DNA of 64,000 nt from Enoplosus armatus (lineage: Eukaryota > Chordata > Actinopteri > Centrarchiformes > Enoplosidae), in assembly GCF_043641665.1 (NCBI RefSeq), contig NC_092197.1, positions 16,250,148 through 16,314,147 on the forward strand. Direction: 5' to 3'. Of this stretch, positions 1 to 13,100 are shown one piece after another. Each line of letters opens with the position of its first letter. Position 1 is the stretch's first letter. Under the pieces are notes generated by a model. It was not told the origin of the DNA. It saw only the letters and a program-made list of their open reading frames with translations, and ran no database searches. The position numbers were made by a program, and so were the translations under genes.

Positions 1-2554
1 AAACACTTGCCGCCGCAGCAGAAACAGAGCGAGGTAATTAAGACTGTGTCTCTTGCTGCTCCATCACAGTTTCTTTTTTGAGGTCACAGGGAGCGTGAGG
101 AGGTGTCCAAGTGTGCCTCACGCCTTCCTCCCTCCCACCCCACCGCCGCTGCCGTTATGTTTGTCTGTCACCTTGCCAGATGCCAGGGAGGGGTTGGGGT
201 GGGGGCGTGGGGCTTCCACGCACCGCTGGGCACAGGGCCACGGAAATCCCACAGCATGCAAAACACCTCGGTTATGTTCTGTGTGTGCGACTGTGTGTGA
301 GTGGGTGGGTGTTTGGGTGTAAGCAGAAGGCAGCGGTTTTGAGAGCAAAGGGTGAAAGCTATGTACACGTACACCTGCACTCCAGCACATACATATCTCG
401 ACTGCGATCAAGTAGCGCCAACGTTCATATTTTCACATATCAGATGAATTGCTAGCATTTTTAATACTAAAAGAAAGCGGTAGGAGAGAGAAAGATGCTG
501 TGGCTTACACTGTTTGACGGAAGGTTTGTCATTGTTGTAACTGCAAATGTTAAGTCAATATGCTTTTATATTTGTAGAAGAAAGAAGATTTCAAAAGCTA
601 AGCGCTTCGCCAAGATACACCTAAAAACTTGCTGAGGATATCCCCCATCTACGCACTGGCATAAAAATGAGATCTGACCCCAGCGAGCTCGACTCATGCC
701 GCCAATTTTTCAGAGTTGAAATGTAGTCATTCCATATTTCTTCTTCAGAGCTTGCTTTGAACACACAGAAAAGACTTTCATACCAAGAAAAATTACTTAT
801 TTGGGAACAGCCATAATTTAGATTAGACAGAATAATGCACAGTGACCTGTGGGCACAAAGTACCAGTAACTTATAATAGCCAGTGACTCAGTTCTCGAAG
901 GTTATGTTTTTGTACTACACACATTTTCAGGCAACCTGCAGATGTGATAATAAAACGTACCCATTAGCCAATAACAAGCTCAACTTTGCTTTTTCCCAGT
1001 ATTGGCAAGATGAACCTGGAATTATCATGTTCCCAAAACGAATGTAACTTCCCTGAATCTTTGAACGTTTTTCAGAAGTTTCCCTTTTAACCAACCTTTG
1101 CTTTATTTTATATTCATTATTATTATATATTTCATCCAATAGCTTGACACGCTAATGCAAGGCAAGTTGTGTATATTCGGAGGGGATTAAAGGCTGTAAA
1201 ATAGCATTAATGACATAACAGTGTTGAAGGAGTAATGCAGTTACAGCTCTGATGAGATCATGTTCAGCTACAAACATCATCGAATCTGTAGCGACTATTT
1301 TTCATCATTTCTAAAAGTTTCCCCCCTTCATCAACTTCCTGCAGCTGTTTTCTCCCCTGCTGCTTAAGAAACTCCTAAGCTTCTCTCTACTTTAAACAGT
1401 TCTTCACCTTAGGAGCTCTGGCTAAGGTGCTTTGTGAATTGCCTTTAGTAGAATTTAATCTTAAATTTAAGGGGAAAATGTAAGAAAATGGCATCATTTC
1501 TTAGCGTTTCACATATAGGACCAATCCAAGCACAAGAAAGATTTGTGAATGCTGCTCCTCACCTCAACGATATGATGCTGCACATCAACATGCATCATTG
1601 CTTCACTTGTTTGTTAAGAACAAATAACATATTGTGTCAGAACAAGTGTTTCTGTTTACCTGACAAATGTAATATTGACTAATATTGACTGGCTACATAT
1701 GCTAGCCATTTATAGCAACCATAACTGCAGAAACTTGTGACATTGCTGATAGTAACACTTATACAGAAGTCACCTTCTATCTTGTTCCTGTTTCTATGGT
1801 GACGGTATCGTGTTCTGTATAAGTTTGTACAGGTTTCAAGCCCCCTGTTTCACGCTCACCAGGTTTCCATATTTGTATTAGCATCTTGATTATCTGATTG
1901 CAGCATAAATGTGTTTTTCTTCTGTTAACTTGCAAGTTGCCCTCAGAGTTTTTGGTTTGCCTCAGTTTAGAAGTCCTTCCCCTTTCAGTTTTCCCTCCCT
2001 CTCAGTCAGCCCTGCAGGGACTGGGAACAGTTGAAGCTGTTGTTGAACCAGATATATTTCCAGATCCTGTGAGAGCAAGCTCTCAAGACACAATGCATTG
2101 GAAAGTTTGTGTCCTTTATCATAGTAAAATGACAGGATTCAGGTCCAACTTTGGCGAAATGCCCCCTTTTTAAACCAGCCTGTAAGATCAGAGGCTGTGA
2201 CTGCAATTATGATAAACAGAAGATCCATTACAGGAGCCACCAAACAGTCTGGATTACTGATGAGATGGAGGATACCGAGGGACATTAGCAGAAACCGAAG
2301 TGTTGACACAGGGCATCTCAGAAGTGGATACAAAGCATTTATACTTACGGGCTTAAGGAGTTCTAACTTTCACATTATTTTCACAAATTACCGTGCATGA
2401 GAGAGACTAGAGAAGCAAAAAAGATGATATGTGAGATAACAGGGTTCCTCTGTGGGTTTTTCCTCTGCCTACAGTAGAGAAAGAGTGATTAACTCTTTGT
2501 TGACGCCTGCAGGTCTAACATGTTCATACATCAGCCCAGACGTTGGCCCCTCAG
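1..2554. other. Intronic, no gene seen
   Basis: The first 350 bases are G/T- and C-rich low complexity; the rest is AT-rich unique-looking sequence. An 11-bp direct duplication (TAATATTGACT) lies near 1671-1691. No exon with matching splice sites was recognised. Confidence 0.6.
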
Positions 2555-2587
2555 CACACACACACACACACCTGTATGCATGCATGC

Positions 2588-2622
<35 letters not shown>
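2555..2622 (+). repeat. (CA)n, two blocks
   Basis: CA tracts at 2555-2571 and 2593-2622, separated by a short CTGTATGCATGCATG spacer. Confidence 0.95.
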
Positions 2623-2626
<4 letters not shown>

Positions 2627-2977
2627 TGCGCACAGAAATTCTGTACAGAAAGTCTGGAGGGCTTTGTCACCTATGGTTAGACACCTTGCTGCGACCGTCT
2701 GGTTTGAGGAATGTTCTCAACGGCAGGAAGGTGGAGGGGTGTTAAGGATAGAGGGGGGAGGGGCTGTCTTTCTGGAAAAACAACAACGGGAACACGGAAC
2801 CTCTTACTCTTGATATTGACAGATGAGCATGCCTTACCTGTCGTTCCACGCTGAAGAGCGCCAATAAGCAACTCAGATGAAATGTTTCCTTTCTACTCCT
2901 GCCGTCTGTAGCTGGGTGACGTTTAGCTGAAGGCGCTAAGATGGCTGTTCCCTCCCTTCCTCTGCCCACAACTTAAG

Positions 2978-3090
2978 TGTATTTGAGTTCAACATTTATT
3001 GCCCCAAAAGGGAAATTTGCTTTGCAGACAGGGTTTGCAGTAAAATCACACAGTAGAGCCATGTAATACAAAAGCAATGAGGCCACATCA
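2978..3090 (-). mobile_element. Possible LINE/SINE 3' tail
   Basis: On the minus strand the sequence GCAAATTTCCCTTTTGGGGC is followed by AATAAA, resembling the 3' terminus shared by many fish LINE and partner SINE elements. No coding remnant is visible beside it, and the 5' limit is unclear; it may reach about 3300. Confidence 0.5.
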
Positions 3091-3745
3091 TATTAGACAG
3101 CAATGAAACACAATAAATTGCTCCAATATAAACCCATCTTACCCATGGTGAGACCAGTGAGCACCACTACTTTAAATTAAGACTGAATCAATGCAGAGAG
3201 CACATTAAGTGGTGACTGAGTTGAATGCTCTTTCATACTGGCTATAGAATTTGTAACCTGCTTATTAGACTGAGAAAACCCTCACATTGTGCCTCCAAGG
3301 AAAATGTTCTCAGGAGTCATGTAAATGGATTATGTACATGGCTTTGTATCACTGTTCCATGACAGTGTGCATTTTTTTTCTTGACTCTCATAAAGAATTA
3401 AAGTACAGTGCAGATGTAACCCTTCTATATAAATCGGTTGTTTGTGCTATTTAGGAGAAGAAGGTGGAGCAACCAGGTTAACTTGACAGACAGAGACAGG
3501 CAGGCGCGCAGGCGCTGGCCATGTCTTTGTCATCAGCACTCTACATACCAAAGTGCTGACAGTTGCCTGCACAAACGGCTCTGACAAGTTCAAGTGTCAC
3601 ATTTAAGATGCTTTCTTCTGTTTCAGCCCAGAAAGGGAAAGAGGAGAAGGCTGCAGATTAAACGAGACAGATCTGAGCGTTGAGTTGTTGGCGGAACAAG
3701 ACCGTTATTGGCAGGACTGTGTGCAGCTGTGTAGATTTATGTATT

Positions 3746-3762
3746 TGTGTGTGTGTGTGTGT
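3746..3762 (+). repeat. (GT)n
   Basis: Seventeen bases of GT repeat within a GT-rich stretch reaching about 3835. Confidence 0.9.
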
Positions 3763-4100
3763 CAGTGTAGGCATATCAGAAGGGGTATGTGTGTATGCTT
3801 GGGCATGCATATGTGTCAGTGTGTACAAGCCTGCAAATGTATATTTTTACGTGACGTGCGTGATTAGGTGATGCTACAACAGGTATGTTCTGAACCGGTG
3901 GTGGTGGTAGTGGTGGTGTTGGAGTCGCTGACACACTGATATCATGAACTGTTGTATCTGGAGCAGCTGAGAATCGGTGTTCTGTCTGGGAGAGGGAGGG
4001 TCAGGGGTTGTGGCTGGGTCACGCTCTGTGGGAGAGGAACAGCCTCGGCAGACATGACAGCATTTCTATGGAGGTGAGGAGAAGGGAGAAGTGATGGAAA

Positions 4101-4113
4101 GGGGGGGGGGGGG
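4101..4113 (+). repeat. Poly-G, 13 nt
   Basis: A homopolymer whose length is likely to vary or be mis-sequenced. Confidence 0.95.
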
Positions 4114-4303
4114 CAAAAACCGGATCAGCGTGGAGGCTTGCTGAAGGAAGCAGGAAGCATGTTGTTTTTATTTAGGTCTTGCTTCACTCAGAGCATGGCT
4201 TTTTTTTTTCTCATCGCATCAGTGCAGCTATTGTTAGTAACAGAGTTAATTGTTAATTGATCCAAAGAGCGATAAAACAAGGCACCTAATCTCCCTGTCT
4301 CTG

Positions 4304-4319
4304 ACACACACACACACAC
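4304..4319 (+). repeat. (AC)n
   Basis: Eight AC units. Confidence 0.95.
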
Positions 4320-4435
4320 GTGCTGTAGAGAATGAGAGTGGATGTTTATTACAGGATCCTAGTGGATGCTAAGGTGCCCTGGGGGCTATTAAAGCCCTCA
4401 CTTAAAAGGCACTATCAGGGAACACTGATGTGGGC

Positions 4436-4512
4436 TGCTTGAAGGAGGGAGGGGTAGAGGGGTAGTAGAAGGAGAAAGAGAGAGTGAAAGAGAAGAAAGG
4501 GAAGAAAGAGAA
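4436..4512 (+). repeat. Purine-rich tract
   Basis: Almost all A and G (GGAGGGAGGGG, AGAAGGAGAAAG and so on) over about 75 nt. Low complexity, no gene seen. Confidence 0.8.
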
Positions 4513-5363
4513 GTCCTTGGAACAGTGGGCTGAAGGAGGGAACAAACAGAGTGAGCACATCTGGATTGCCTCAGCAGAATATTTGTGCAACATCTGGAAA
4601 AATTCCCTGGAATTTAAGGGTCCCCTCCTTTCATTTCAGTTATTTTTTTCCCCCTTCTTTTCACTTCTTCTTCTCCGTCCTGTTTTCTGCATCTTCAAAG
4701 TCTCTTACCCTGGTGCGGCAGGCACGTAAATACTCCCGTAGTAATGCATGTTGAGCCCTTGCAGACTTTATAGCGGGCCAAATTGGGCCCATGTGACCAG
4801 CTCCCCTTTGTGCAGGGCCGGGCTAATTAAGTGGCACAGAAGTGAGAGGGCACCCGGCTGTGGACCCAGACCTGGGCCAGTCCTGGGCCAAACACAACCC
4901 CTCGTAAAAACAGCAAAAAAAAAGAAAAGAAAAGAAAAAGAATTCCTCTGCTTTCTACAGACAGTAAACTTTAAATCATATCATGAAAAATAACCTTCTT
5001 TGTTTTGTTATCCCCAGAACTCACACCGACCTTTTCTGGTATAGCATGAAAGAGCCACTGTATATTATGATTAAAACACAAACAGGCTGCCTTTGTGTTA
5101 TTTCAAAAACAACTGTAGCTTTTTCATGTTTGTTGCCATTGAAAAGGACGTACAAAGAGTTGTGTTCACGAGCCTCCCTTTGAGGTATAAAGTCCCAAGA
5201 GAGAGAAGAAGTTCTCCGTATTAAATCAACACCTTCAGTCGATTTGTTATCACTCAGCTTTCACAGAGTGCACGGCGTTGTGTTCAGCTACGGGGCCCTT
5301 ACAGTACATTACAGATGCGCGGCGAGGCTTTTGTCCGTCTCTGCAGTGAGATCATAAGCTTGG

Positions 5364-5378
5364 CTCTCTCTCTCTCTC
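5364..5378 (+). repeat. (CT)n
   Basis: Seven CT units. Confidence 0.9.
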
Positions 5379-5659
5379 GCTCCCCTCTCATCAGTGGCGC
5401 ATCCAGCCTGTGTTCATTAGCAATTAAGATTCAGACGAGCTCCGAGCGCCTTCTGTCTTACCTGGGTGAGGCTCCTTGTGGGTCGGCGGCGCTGACAGGC
5501 AGGTAGCTCGCTCAGAGCAGAGGGGAGAGCAGGGGAGCGCAGAGGTACATGCTAATGCAGCAACTGTGCTGATCAAAAGAGATGCATCACGGTCTGTGTC
5601 TGATGGGCTTACTGATGCCAGCCCCCCCCCTGAGAGCTGCAGTACGCACGGGCAGGAGT

Positions 5660-5800
5660 AGGGCAGTGATCAGAGGGAGAAGGTGAGGGAAAGAGAGGGG
5701 GACGGGTTGAGAGAGAGATGTTGGGGGGGGGGGCATGCTTTCATAGGAGGGGATAGATGACAGTGAACAAGAGAAACAGGAAAAGATGAAGAGAGAAATC
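5660..5800 (+). repeat. Purine-rich tract with poly-G
   Basis: G/A-dominated low-complexity sequence that includes a run of G at about 5724-5734. Confidence 0.8.
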
Positions 5801-6363
5801 CAAGGAATATAATGCAGTTATTACTGAATCGATAAGGAGATTTTAATAATTTGTCAAGCAAGTTTCCAATCTAGTTTCCTTCATTATCCAGTTATCTGAG
5901 TAGGCAACAAACACTTGCCTTTTCAGTTGGTCAGTCATCTCTCTTTCTATGAATACACTGAGCCGATTTATTTTCTTTTCCACATGTTGCTCTGCAGTTG
6001 GCCTACATCTTTCTGCCTGGCTGAACTAGCAAGTTGCACTGCTTTCTAGGAATGCTGATGTTGATGATACAGTGTACATACAGAGCAGCGTCAGGCTGTT
6101 TATGAAGATGTGTGCTGGTGCTGGCGTGTAACAAGGGGTCATTATTTATCATTATTTTAGATTTTAAAAGAAACGTGAAATTCAGATAAATCTTTCTCTT
6201 TCACTGTGCTGATGTATTACTGCAGACTGTGGTGGCAAGTGTCTTCTTGCGGGAGGGAGCACACACCACCTGGGGAAAATAGTACAAACCAAAGCTGCTC
6301 ATTTTTAAAAAGTAATCAATTCAGAGAAACTGAAAATGATGATGACCCCCAGAGTAGATACTA

Positions 6364-6452
6364 AGGCTGCAACTAATTATTTTCATTATCAGTTAATCTG
6401 GATATGGTTTTGATTAATCAGTTAGGCCTAATTGTTAAAAAAAGAGAAAAAT
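6364..6452 (+). mobile_element. Fragment of a GGCTGCAACTAA-type DNA transposon repeat
   Basis: It begins AGGCTGCAACTAATTATTTT and continues with the diverged ATTAATC-rich body of a repeat very common in teleosts. I remember it as a hAT-like non-autonomous family, but the class is not shown by the sequence. Confidence 0.6.
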
Positions 6453-7750
6453 ACACGGGCAATATTCGATACAAATGCATGCAGGACTATTAATATTAAC
6501 ATTCTTAGAAAGAGGTATCTCACTGCCAGGCTTTGTCCTAAAATCAGGTTATGGCAGTGTGGGTCTTCTTCCTGTTAAAATATGAATCTAAGAGCCCAAA
6601 GGCCATGTAATACACACAACCTCTGCACCAGGCTGCACTTTCCTTGTGCCTTTTAGGTTATTGCGTATGCAGACGTCTCTGTGCTGCCCTGCAGAATGAC
6701 CTTGCTTTGGCTCGTCCACTTGCCTGTCCCTTGATTCAAATTAACTTTGATGTTTTGGACCCTACTTTTTGAGGGGGTGCACCATTGCTCAGCTCTAAGC
6801 AGATCTGATGGTCTGTCTCTCTTGGTCAGTAATTGTTATTTGAGATAAGAGTTTTTACCCCGGAAGGCAGATTTAGTATTTTTGGAGCAGCCTCGTGCTT
6901 CGCTGGCTCATTGCATCTCGCGGCGTCTGCAGGTAGACGTGCAGTGATGTCATCAATGACATTTCAGTTGAGTGCGCTGCTAAGCCCTCAAAAGGGGTCT
7001 CACCTCTTGACCTGGACCTCGCTACAGTATCAAAATAAACCTGATTCTTTTTGGTGTGGTTATTTTTTATGCACCTGAGGGCTTGTGCTCTTGCTCCTGG
7101 TCCACAACGTAAAACGTCAAATAAATCTCTTAAAATTAACCAAAGAATTTCGTATTTTACCTCATAAATGCCTCTAATAAATACCAAGTCAAACCATTGT
7201 TTACATTTGAGGCCAGAAAATGGTCATAAATCTTACATTCAGAGACTGTACACACAGCAAGATGCAGACCTGTGGAAACATAAGCAAGGTTAGTCCATTA
7301 GAAAAATACAGCTCTAGTTATGTTACTCAGTGATATTTAAAGAAATCAGCATCTGACCTACAACTGGTGAATGCAGCTACAAAAGACAGGTAGACTTAAA
7401 AAATAAGGCATCATGAAGTTCCCATCTGTCCTTTCATGTAAGCACATGCTATGCATAATATACAGAGGGATTGTTATGTCATATAAAGTGGTCTGAACAT
7501 CATTTCCTCAGTGATATACATCTTATCTTCATTGCAGCAGTTCCCTGGCTTATTTAAAACACAGTGATCTAAATGCACTTTGTTGGGCCCTGTGACCCTG
7601 AAAGCCCAGGGGTCAAACTGACTGGAGAGGAGAGCCACGTGTTGGTCTGGGTCGTCAGTGTCATTATATCACATTGATTGGCTCAGATCTGCTGGGGATT
7701 CTCCAGTTGGGGCTCGCTTACTGAAATTATGAGTAGCTAGCGACAGATTT

Positions 7751-7757
7751 GTGTGTG

Positions 7758-7807
<50 letters not shown>
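7751..7807 (+). repeat. Compound (GT)n-(TC)n-(AC)n microsatellite
   Basis: GT units at 7751-7760 are followed by a 35-nt TC tract, then AC units to 7807. Compound tracts like this are usually highly variable. Confidence 0.95.
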
Positions 7808-8913
7808 GTATACATTTTATGTGTGTCTCCCGGTCTCAGCTGACCACATATGTGAATGAATGATTGATATTCCATAGGCTGGGCTCCCAGGGATTGACTG
7901 AGTTTATAACCCGTATAAGCCTGTAGTCCTCAGCTTGATTGGCAGCTGTAGTTTCCTCTTTCCCCGGAACAGGGTTGGTGGCGGGTGGAGGGGGTGATGA
8001 TGGGGGGTACCCGTGGCATTTTGCGTCTCACGACACGTCACCCTGCATTATACTGTAGGAGCATCTCAGTCATTCATTTGATATTTCACTCAGACAGGCT
8101 TTGAGTCACAATAAAAATGCATCAGGCAGAGTCACCATTGAGCCTATTTCAACTGAAAAAAGTGACACATGGTTTTTGTTTAAAAATGAAATGTGACCTT
8201 TCTGCATGTGCTTCTTGATTCACTGCAATCGCAGAACGCAACCTCTTCTTCTTCTATTGTGAATTCTGACCTTCAATTCAGGGTGGCGCTGTCGTGCTAG
8301 ATTTTTTTACGTGGAGCTTTAAACTTAAACAAAAAAATACTTTGAAGACTTAGCATAGCAGTGGAAGACAGTTCATTGTATTCAACATTCAGCCATGTAT
8401 TTTATTTTGTGTGTTTTGCTTTTTGACGTGTTGTGATAACAGTATCAGAAGATATAGTCCCAGCTGTTCAGACATCACGGTGTACTTTTACTGTCACTTT
8501 GTAAGAAGTTGAAATATGTGACATCTTTGTTTTGTTTTTTTAACTGTCCTTTTGCTTATACTTGGGATAATGGACAGTGTATGATACAGCCATTAGCCTG
8601 ACACAATGGAGCTGTCTCATACTGGAACCGTGTTCACTTCTGTTATGATCATTTTCATGCTATCTCAGGCTCTCGCTTTTGTTTCCTGTCTCGGAGGGAA
8701 CGGCTCGCTCGAGTCTTTAATGCTCTGTTTTTGTGCTCACTGAAAAGCCTCGCTGCCAAGCAGAATTCAGTGCAGCATCACACTCCGAGCCTCATCCCCC
8801 ATGGAAGAGAAATAATTTATAAAATGAAAACTACATTTGTTGTGTAAATGACCACATGCTGTAGGATATTTAATCCTGCCTGCAGTCGATCCCAGTCATG
8901 TGACTTGACCTAG

Positions 8914-9075
8914 TTTTTTTTTTTCTGCCTCCCTCTGCCTGTCTCTCCTCTTTTTCTCCCTTTCTCTTTCTCCCACAGTCTCCAAGCATTGCTTTGCCCT
9001 CCTCTTCTTCCTCTCTCCCTCTTTCACTCTCGTTCCTTCCTCTCCATTCCCTCCCCATTCTTCTCCCTTTTGTTC
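8914..9075 (+). repeat. Pyrimidine-rich tract
   Basis: About 160 nt dominated by C and T, with a splice-acceptor-like TTTCTCCCACAG near 8980. No convincing exon follows. Confidence 0.85.
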
Positions 9076-10928
9076 GCCCCCATGCTGGCTGCTGTCTGTG
9101 TCTCTGTTCCTTTTTTCATGACTGATCCAAGGATTTCTCTTTTCCTCCTGGTGTGTTAGTATCTGTAACTATGTGGCCAGCAACTCCTGTCGTTGATTAT
9201 GTACTGAGCGCAAAACAGTTTCAGAAATAAAGATAACTGTCAAACGAAGGCAGTGACAATCACTTACAGAATGAGAGCCGGTGTGACGGCAGAATATGGG
9301 TTATTACTGAAGTCATGAGTCATCTTGTCATCCTTGACTTCCTCAAGATTTTTTCCCACAAGACAGTTAAGCAGAATCAATTCTGCTGAGCTGAAATTTC
9401 AACTGATGGATGTTGAGCAGGTCAGATTTTACTTTTGCATGCACCCTTCGTTTTTGTTTTCATTGTTTTCATCCTTACAGTGGCCCTGAACTCTGAGCCA
9501 GCACATTTCAGTCTGTTAATGGATTCACTGGTGTTGTAAGAGACACAGTATATTTCTTTGTTCACTATTGCTTCCGATTGCGAGAGAGTCAATAATATGA
9601 GTCTCATGATACTGTAATGCAATGTAAGGTGGATACTTTTGATTATTTCAGTGATTAGATTATATTTTATATATTTTATAAATCAAATGAATTTGGTTTG
9701 GTTCAGTGCCAGTACAGTTTTTGTTGTGATGTTCTTGTTTTGAATCTTATTGTGACTTGCAGCAGTCAATAGAATACACAAATGTTATATATGAAGATAA
9801 AATATTAGTGAAGTGTTTTGCATGTCAATGTGACATGTGGGCCTTTGACTAAATTTGCTCTTGAGTTTGATAGCATAGACCAGCTTCTTAATTGTCCCCC
9901 TTTTTTTGTTTTAAGGAATGGGAATGCTATACATTTGAATAACCCACCAAAAAACGTTGCTTTCGAATGGAGCCTCAGTCTCTAACTTTGTCATCCAAAG
10001 ACTTCAGTTGCACAGTCATCCTCAGAAAAAAAAGTGCTCTAATCTGAAAAGCTGTCTCCTCTTTTCAAAAATGTAGACATGTGACTTTGACATGAAATCC
10101 CTTCTTTTAATACATGATTATATTTCTGGCAATTTGAAGGAAAGTTATGTTCTTGAATCCGAGGAGAGTCAGAAATCTTGCAGTCCAACCAGTCTGCAGG
10201 ATAAATATTTGATATGTGTGAGTACTTCCTGATTCCACTTTCCACAGCCACCTGCAGTTTGATATACCTTGCAGAAAGTTTTTTGAGAGGAGCCAGGCAA
10301 GTGATCTCCATCTAAATATTGCTGTCACATATGCGTATGAGGAGAAAAGAAAGGGGCACTTTGTAAAAAGAGGATAGATGGTACAATAGACAGGTAAACA
10401 GCTAGATGGACGTCCGTGTAAGAGCAGCTGCAGCCTCGCTGGCACAGTCTCAAGTGTAACGATTTGATCGCCTCTTGGAATGCGTGGCATGTATCCATTC
10501 CTGAAGAGCACAAGAGATCACTCAGGCTTTGGAATAATACTGTAACCCATAGCAAGCCTCAGCCTCTGCTCCCTCACTCTCCCAGTAAGCACTGTACACT
10601 TTTTGGTTTTTACACGTTTGTCTGTGTCACCGTAACAAGTGGTTTACAGGCTATTAGAGGCTATTAACTTCATGCAAACACGAATTCATAATGGAGCCTT
10701 GGTCTTTCAATGTCAAAGGCTTTTTGAAAAAAGAAGCCTTTGATTTTGGTCAGTGTGCGGTTGCTATTTATGAACAAATTGCGTTGAAAAGCACAGAACA
10801 CATCATGAATCACATACAGTGGTACTAAATGCAAGGTATTATATTCACAGCTCATAGCTGGACAGCTACATTATCATTGAGGAGGAATTATTTTTTTCCC
10901 CTTGAATGGCATTCTAGGGGTAAAAGAA

Positions 10929-10962
10929 TGATTATACAAGAATGATTATTCTTGTATAATCA
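10929..10962. repeat. Perfect short inverted repeat (15-bp arms, 4-nt loop)
   Basis: TGATTATACAAGAAT at 10929-10943 pairs exactly with ATTCTTGTATAATCA at 10948-10962. Confidence 0.95.
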
Positions 10963-12199
10963 CTCCTGTAGAGTCTTTTAAGGTAAGACTCATAACATTT
11001 AATGGAAGTCTTTTATCATGAACCTTTTTGCAGGATTGGCCCATTTAGGAGTAATTGTTTTATTGCTGACTAGCAATCAGCAAGGTTCCCGCCTGTATTT
11101 CATATTTTTTTTACATATCATGCATAAAGAGCCGAAGAGCAAGTTAAGATCCTTACCCAGAGCATTCCTGGACCTTTTGCTGAAGACTTCACAATTCAAT
11201 TAAAATCAATGTCATCTTTTGAGTTATTTTTTATTTTAAAACAACATGTTTAAGGATAGACATTGATGTAACAGTGTCAACTGGATTTCCTCAGTGCTCA
11301 CATATTTTGTATTTTAAAAATCTTGCTTCAGCCTCCAACGCACTGGCCAAATAAATAGAGTGCATGGCAAAAAAAAAAATGTTTACATCAAAGAACAAAA
11401 TGTGTTCTACCTTCAGTGTTGAATTTCCTTCAGAAATGGCTTTCTTGGAGCTGTCGGGTCAAGAGTAAGTATGAAAAATAACTCCCTCTCAGTCTTAAGC
11501 CGTGTCATTAATATGGGACCTGTTGTCTCCATTCCTTATCTTGGCCCAAACTCTTGACTTTGCTTTATAAGCACCATTTTCCTGTCCAAGTCTTTCCCAG
11601 TCCAGCCTGGCTCAATGTCATATACTGACACTGAATCAGAGGTGTGCACTTAACAACCAGTTTATTGTAGATCTGAAATCCTGGACAGGATTATTTCAAT
11701 ATTTTTCCCTTCTGGAGTCTCCTCCCTAATGGAGCTTTACAGTCAACAGGCTGGACTCAACATTACTGGTTTTAAAATCCCCCATTCATATTTAATGCCT
11801 CCAATTTAAAGAGGCATTTTAGCCAAAGAGTGCACTTAATCCTTGTTTTAAAAACTGTCCTGCGAGTGGTCTGTCTTGTGTAATTCTTATTCTACTGTAT
11901 TATGAATTTTCAGTGTTTTTATTGTTGTTCTGGTTTTGAGTGCACACCCATGCAGAGCAGCTGCGGCTCCAGATGTTTTCTTTTCAGGTTTTGAATTATG
12001 TACCGCTTCATATTAATATGTCTCACATAGCAGGCTCAAGCATGCTGTTTCCCATGATACGCGCTGTATATGTGACTGCCTTTTAATCAAGCTTTTAAAA
12101 TGCAGCTGTATTTCCACTTTAGGAATGGCACAAAATTACCCAAAGATCATTGATAAATGTCTCCAAACACACAGGAATTACTTTTTATTTTCATAACAG

Positions 12200-12265
12200 T
12201 AACAGTTTTTGCTGCTTCTCTCTGTTTTATATCACTATAGATTTTCCCCTATTTTCTGATAATCG
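12200..12265 (+). mobile_element. Short fragment of the same dispersed repeat
   Basis: CTGCTTCTCTCTGTTTTATATCACTATAGATT matches the internal part also found at 47165-47230. It sits directly beside the LINE tail. Confidence 0.45.
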
Positions 12266-12320
12266 AAAATGCTATGCGTCATGGATTTTGTATATTACCA
12301 AACATTTTGAAAGTGCAGGT

Positions 12321-12341
12321 TAATAATAATAATAATAATAA
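12321..12341 (+). repeat. (TAA)n tract, tail of the LINE
   Basis: Seven AT-rich trinucleotide units. The position at the 3' end of the minus-strand LINE suggests it is the element's tail and not an independent microsatellite. Confidence 0.85.
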
Positions 12342-13100
12342 AAACAACTTTATTAAATAGCACCTTCAGAGTTACAAAGTGCTTTACGAACAGGTATACG
12401 ATTAAAACAGTAAAAGAAATCAGGATAACGCTGTGCATTTATATAGCAATGGGGGGAAAAAGCACTGGTAGTGGAATAGAAATGATGCAATAAGATAAAA
12501 TAAAATAAATAGAATGTTCACAACAAGAAGGCTTTTACATAACAATAGGTTTTGAGATGAGATTTAAAAGAGGACACTGAAGGTGCGAGCCTGAGATCCT
12601 CAGGTAGGGAATTCCATAAATGAGGAGCCCTTATTGCAAAAGATCAGCCACCTTTTGTGGCGAGGAAGGACTTAGGAACCAACAGGAGGGTCACAACTGA
12701 GAATCTCAGGTTACGTACAGACTCATAGGGAACACCAAGTAAGTTAGAAATGTAGTTGGGGCCCAAACCCTGCAGAGCTCCACAGTAAAATCTTAAAATC
12801 AATTCTAAAACCTACAGGCAACCAGTGGAAAGAGGCAAGGATGGGAGTAATGTGGCCTCGTCTTTTGGAGTCGATTAAAAGCCTAGCAGCTGCATTTTGA
12901 ACAAGTTGGAGGCAAGATGGCTTTCTGACTAAGACTAGAATAAAAGGGCATTGCAATAATCTAGTCGTGATGAAATAAAAGCATGAATGATCTTTTCAAG
13001 GTCTGCTCAAGGTAGAAATGATTTAATTAAAAGGCCAGCATTTCTTCCATAAGAGGAAAGAAAGCCTAACAAATGTTAACATAAGTCTCTGAGAGACTAC
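12321..13100 (-). mobile_element. 5'-truncated LINE (L2-like) 3' end, antisense to rxra
   Basis: On the minus strand, about 12956 down to 12540 encodes a decayed reverse-transcriptase C-terminus. LVQNAAARLL, HITPILASFHWLPVGFR and IDFKILL are followed by LWNSLPEDLRLAPSVSSFKS, all hallmarks of fish L2/CR1-group LINEs. At least one in-frame stop near 12650 breaks the frame. The 3' UTR runs to a (TTA)n tail, the + strand TAA repeat at 12321-12341, as expected for a LINE end. The 5' boundary near 13100 is approximate. The protein is nonfunctional. Confidence 0.85.

Larger units (their letters stand above)
3300..6363. other. Intronic, simple repeats only
   Basis: It holds the GT, poly-G, AC, purine and CT tracts listed separately; nothing else is recognised. 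Confidence 0.6.
6453..12199. other. Intronic, no gene seen
   Basis: AT-rich sequence with one compound microsatellite, one pyrimidine tract and a short hairpin. A near-DR0 site (TGACCTGGACCT) occurs near 7007. Confidence 0.6.

Noticed and set aside
1..40. AAACACTTGCCGCCG at the window start resembling the KHFLPL part of rxra exon 1
   Set aside because: The reading gives KHLPPQ without the upstream MDT or a donor at the right place; a chance likeness.
8925..9125. Splice-acceptor-like pyrimidine tract followed by a possible exon
   Set aside because: The downstream sequence is itself pyrimidine low complexity, with no coding frame or donor of quality.
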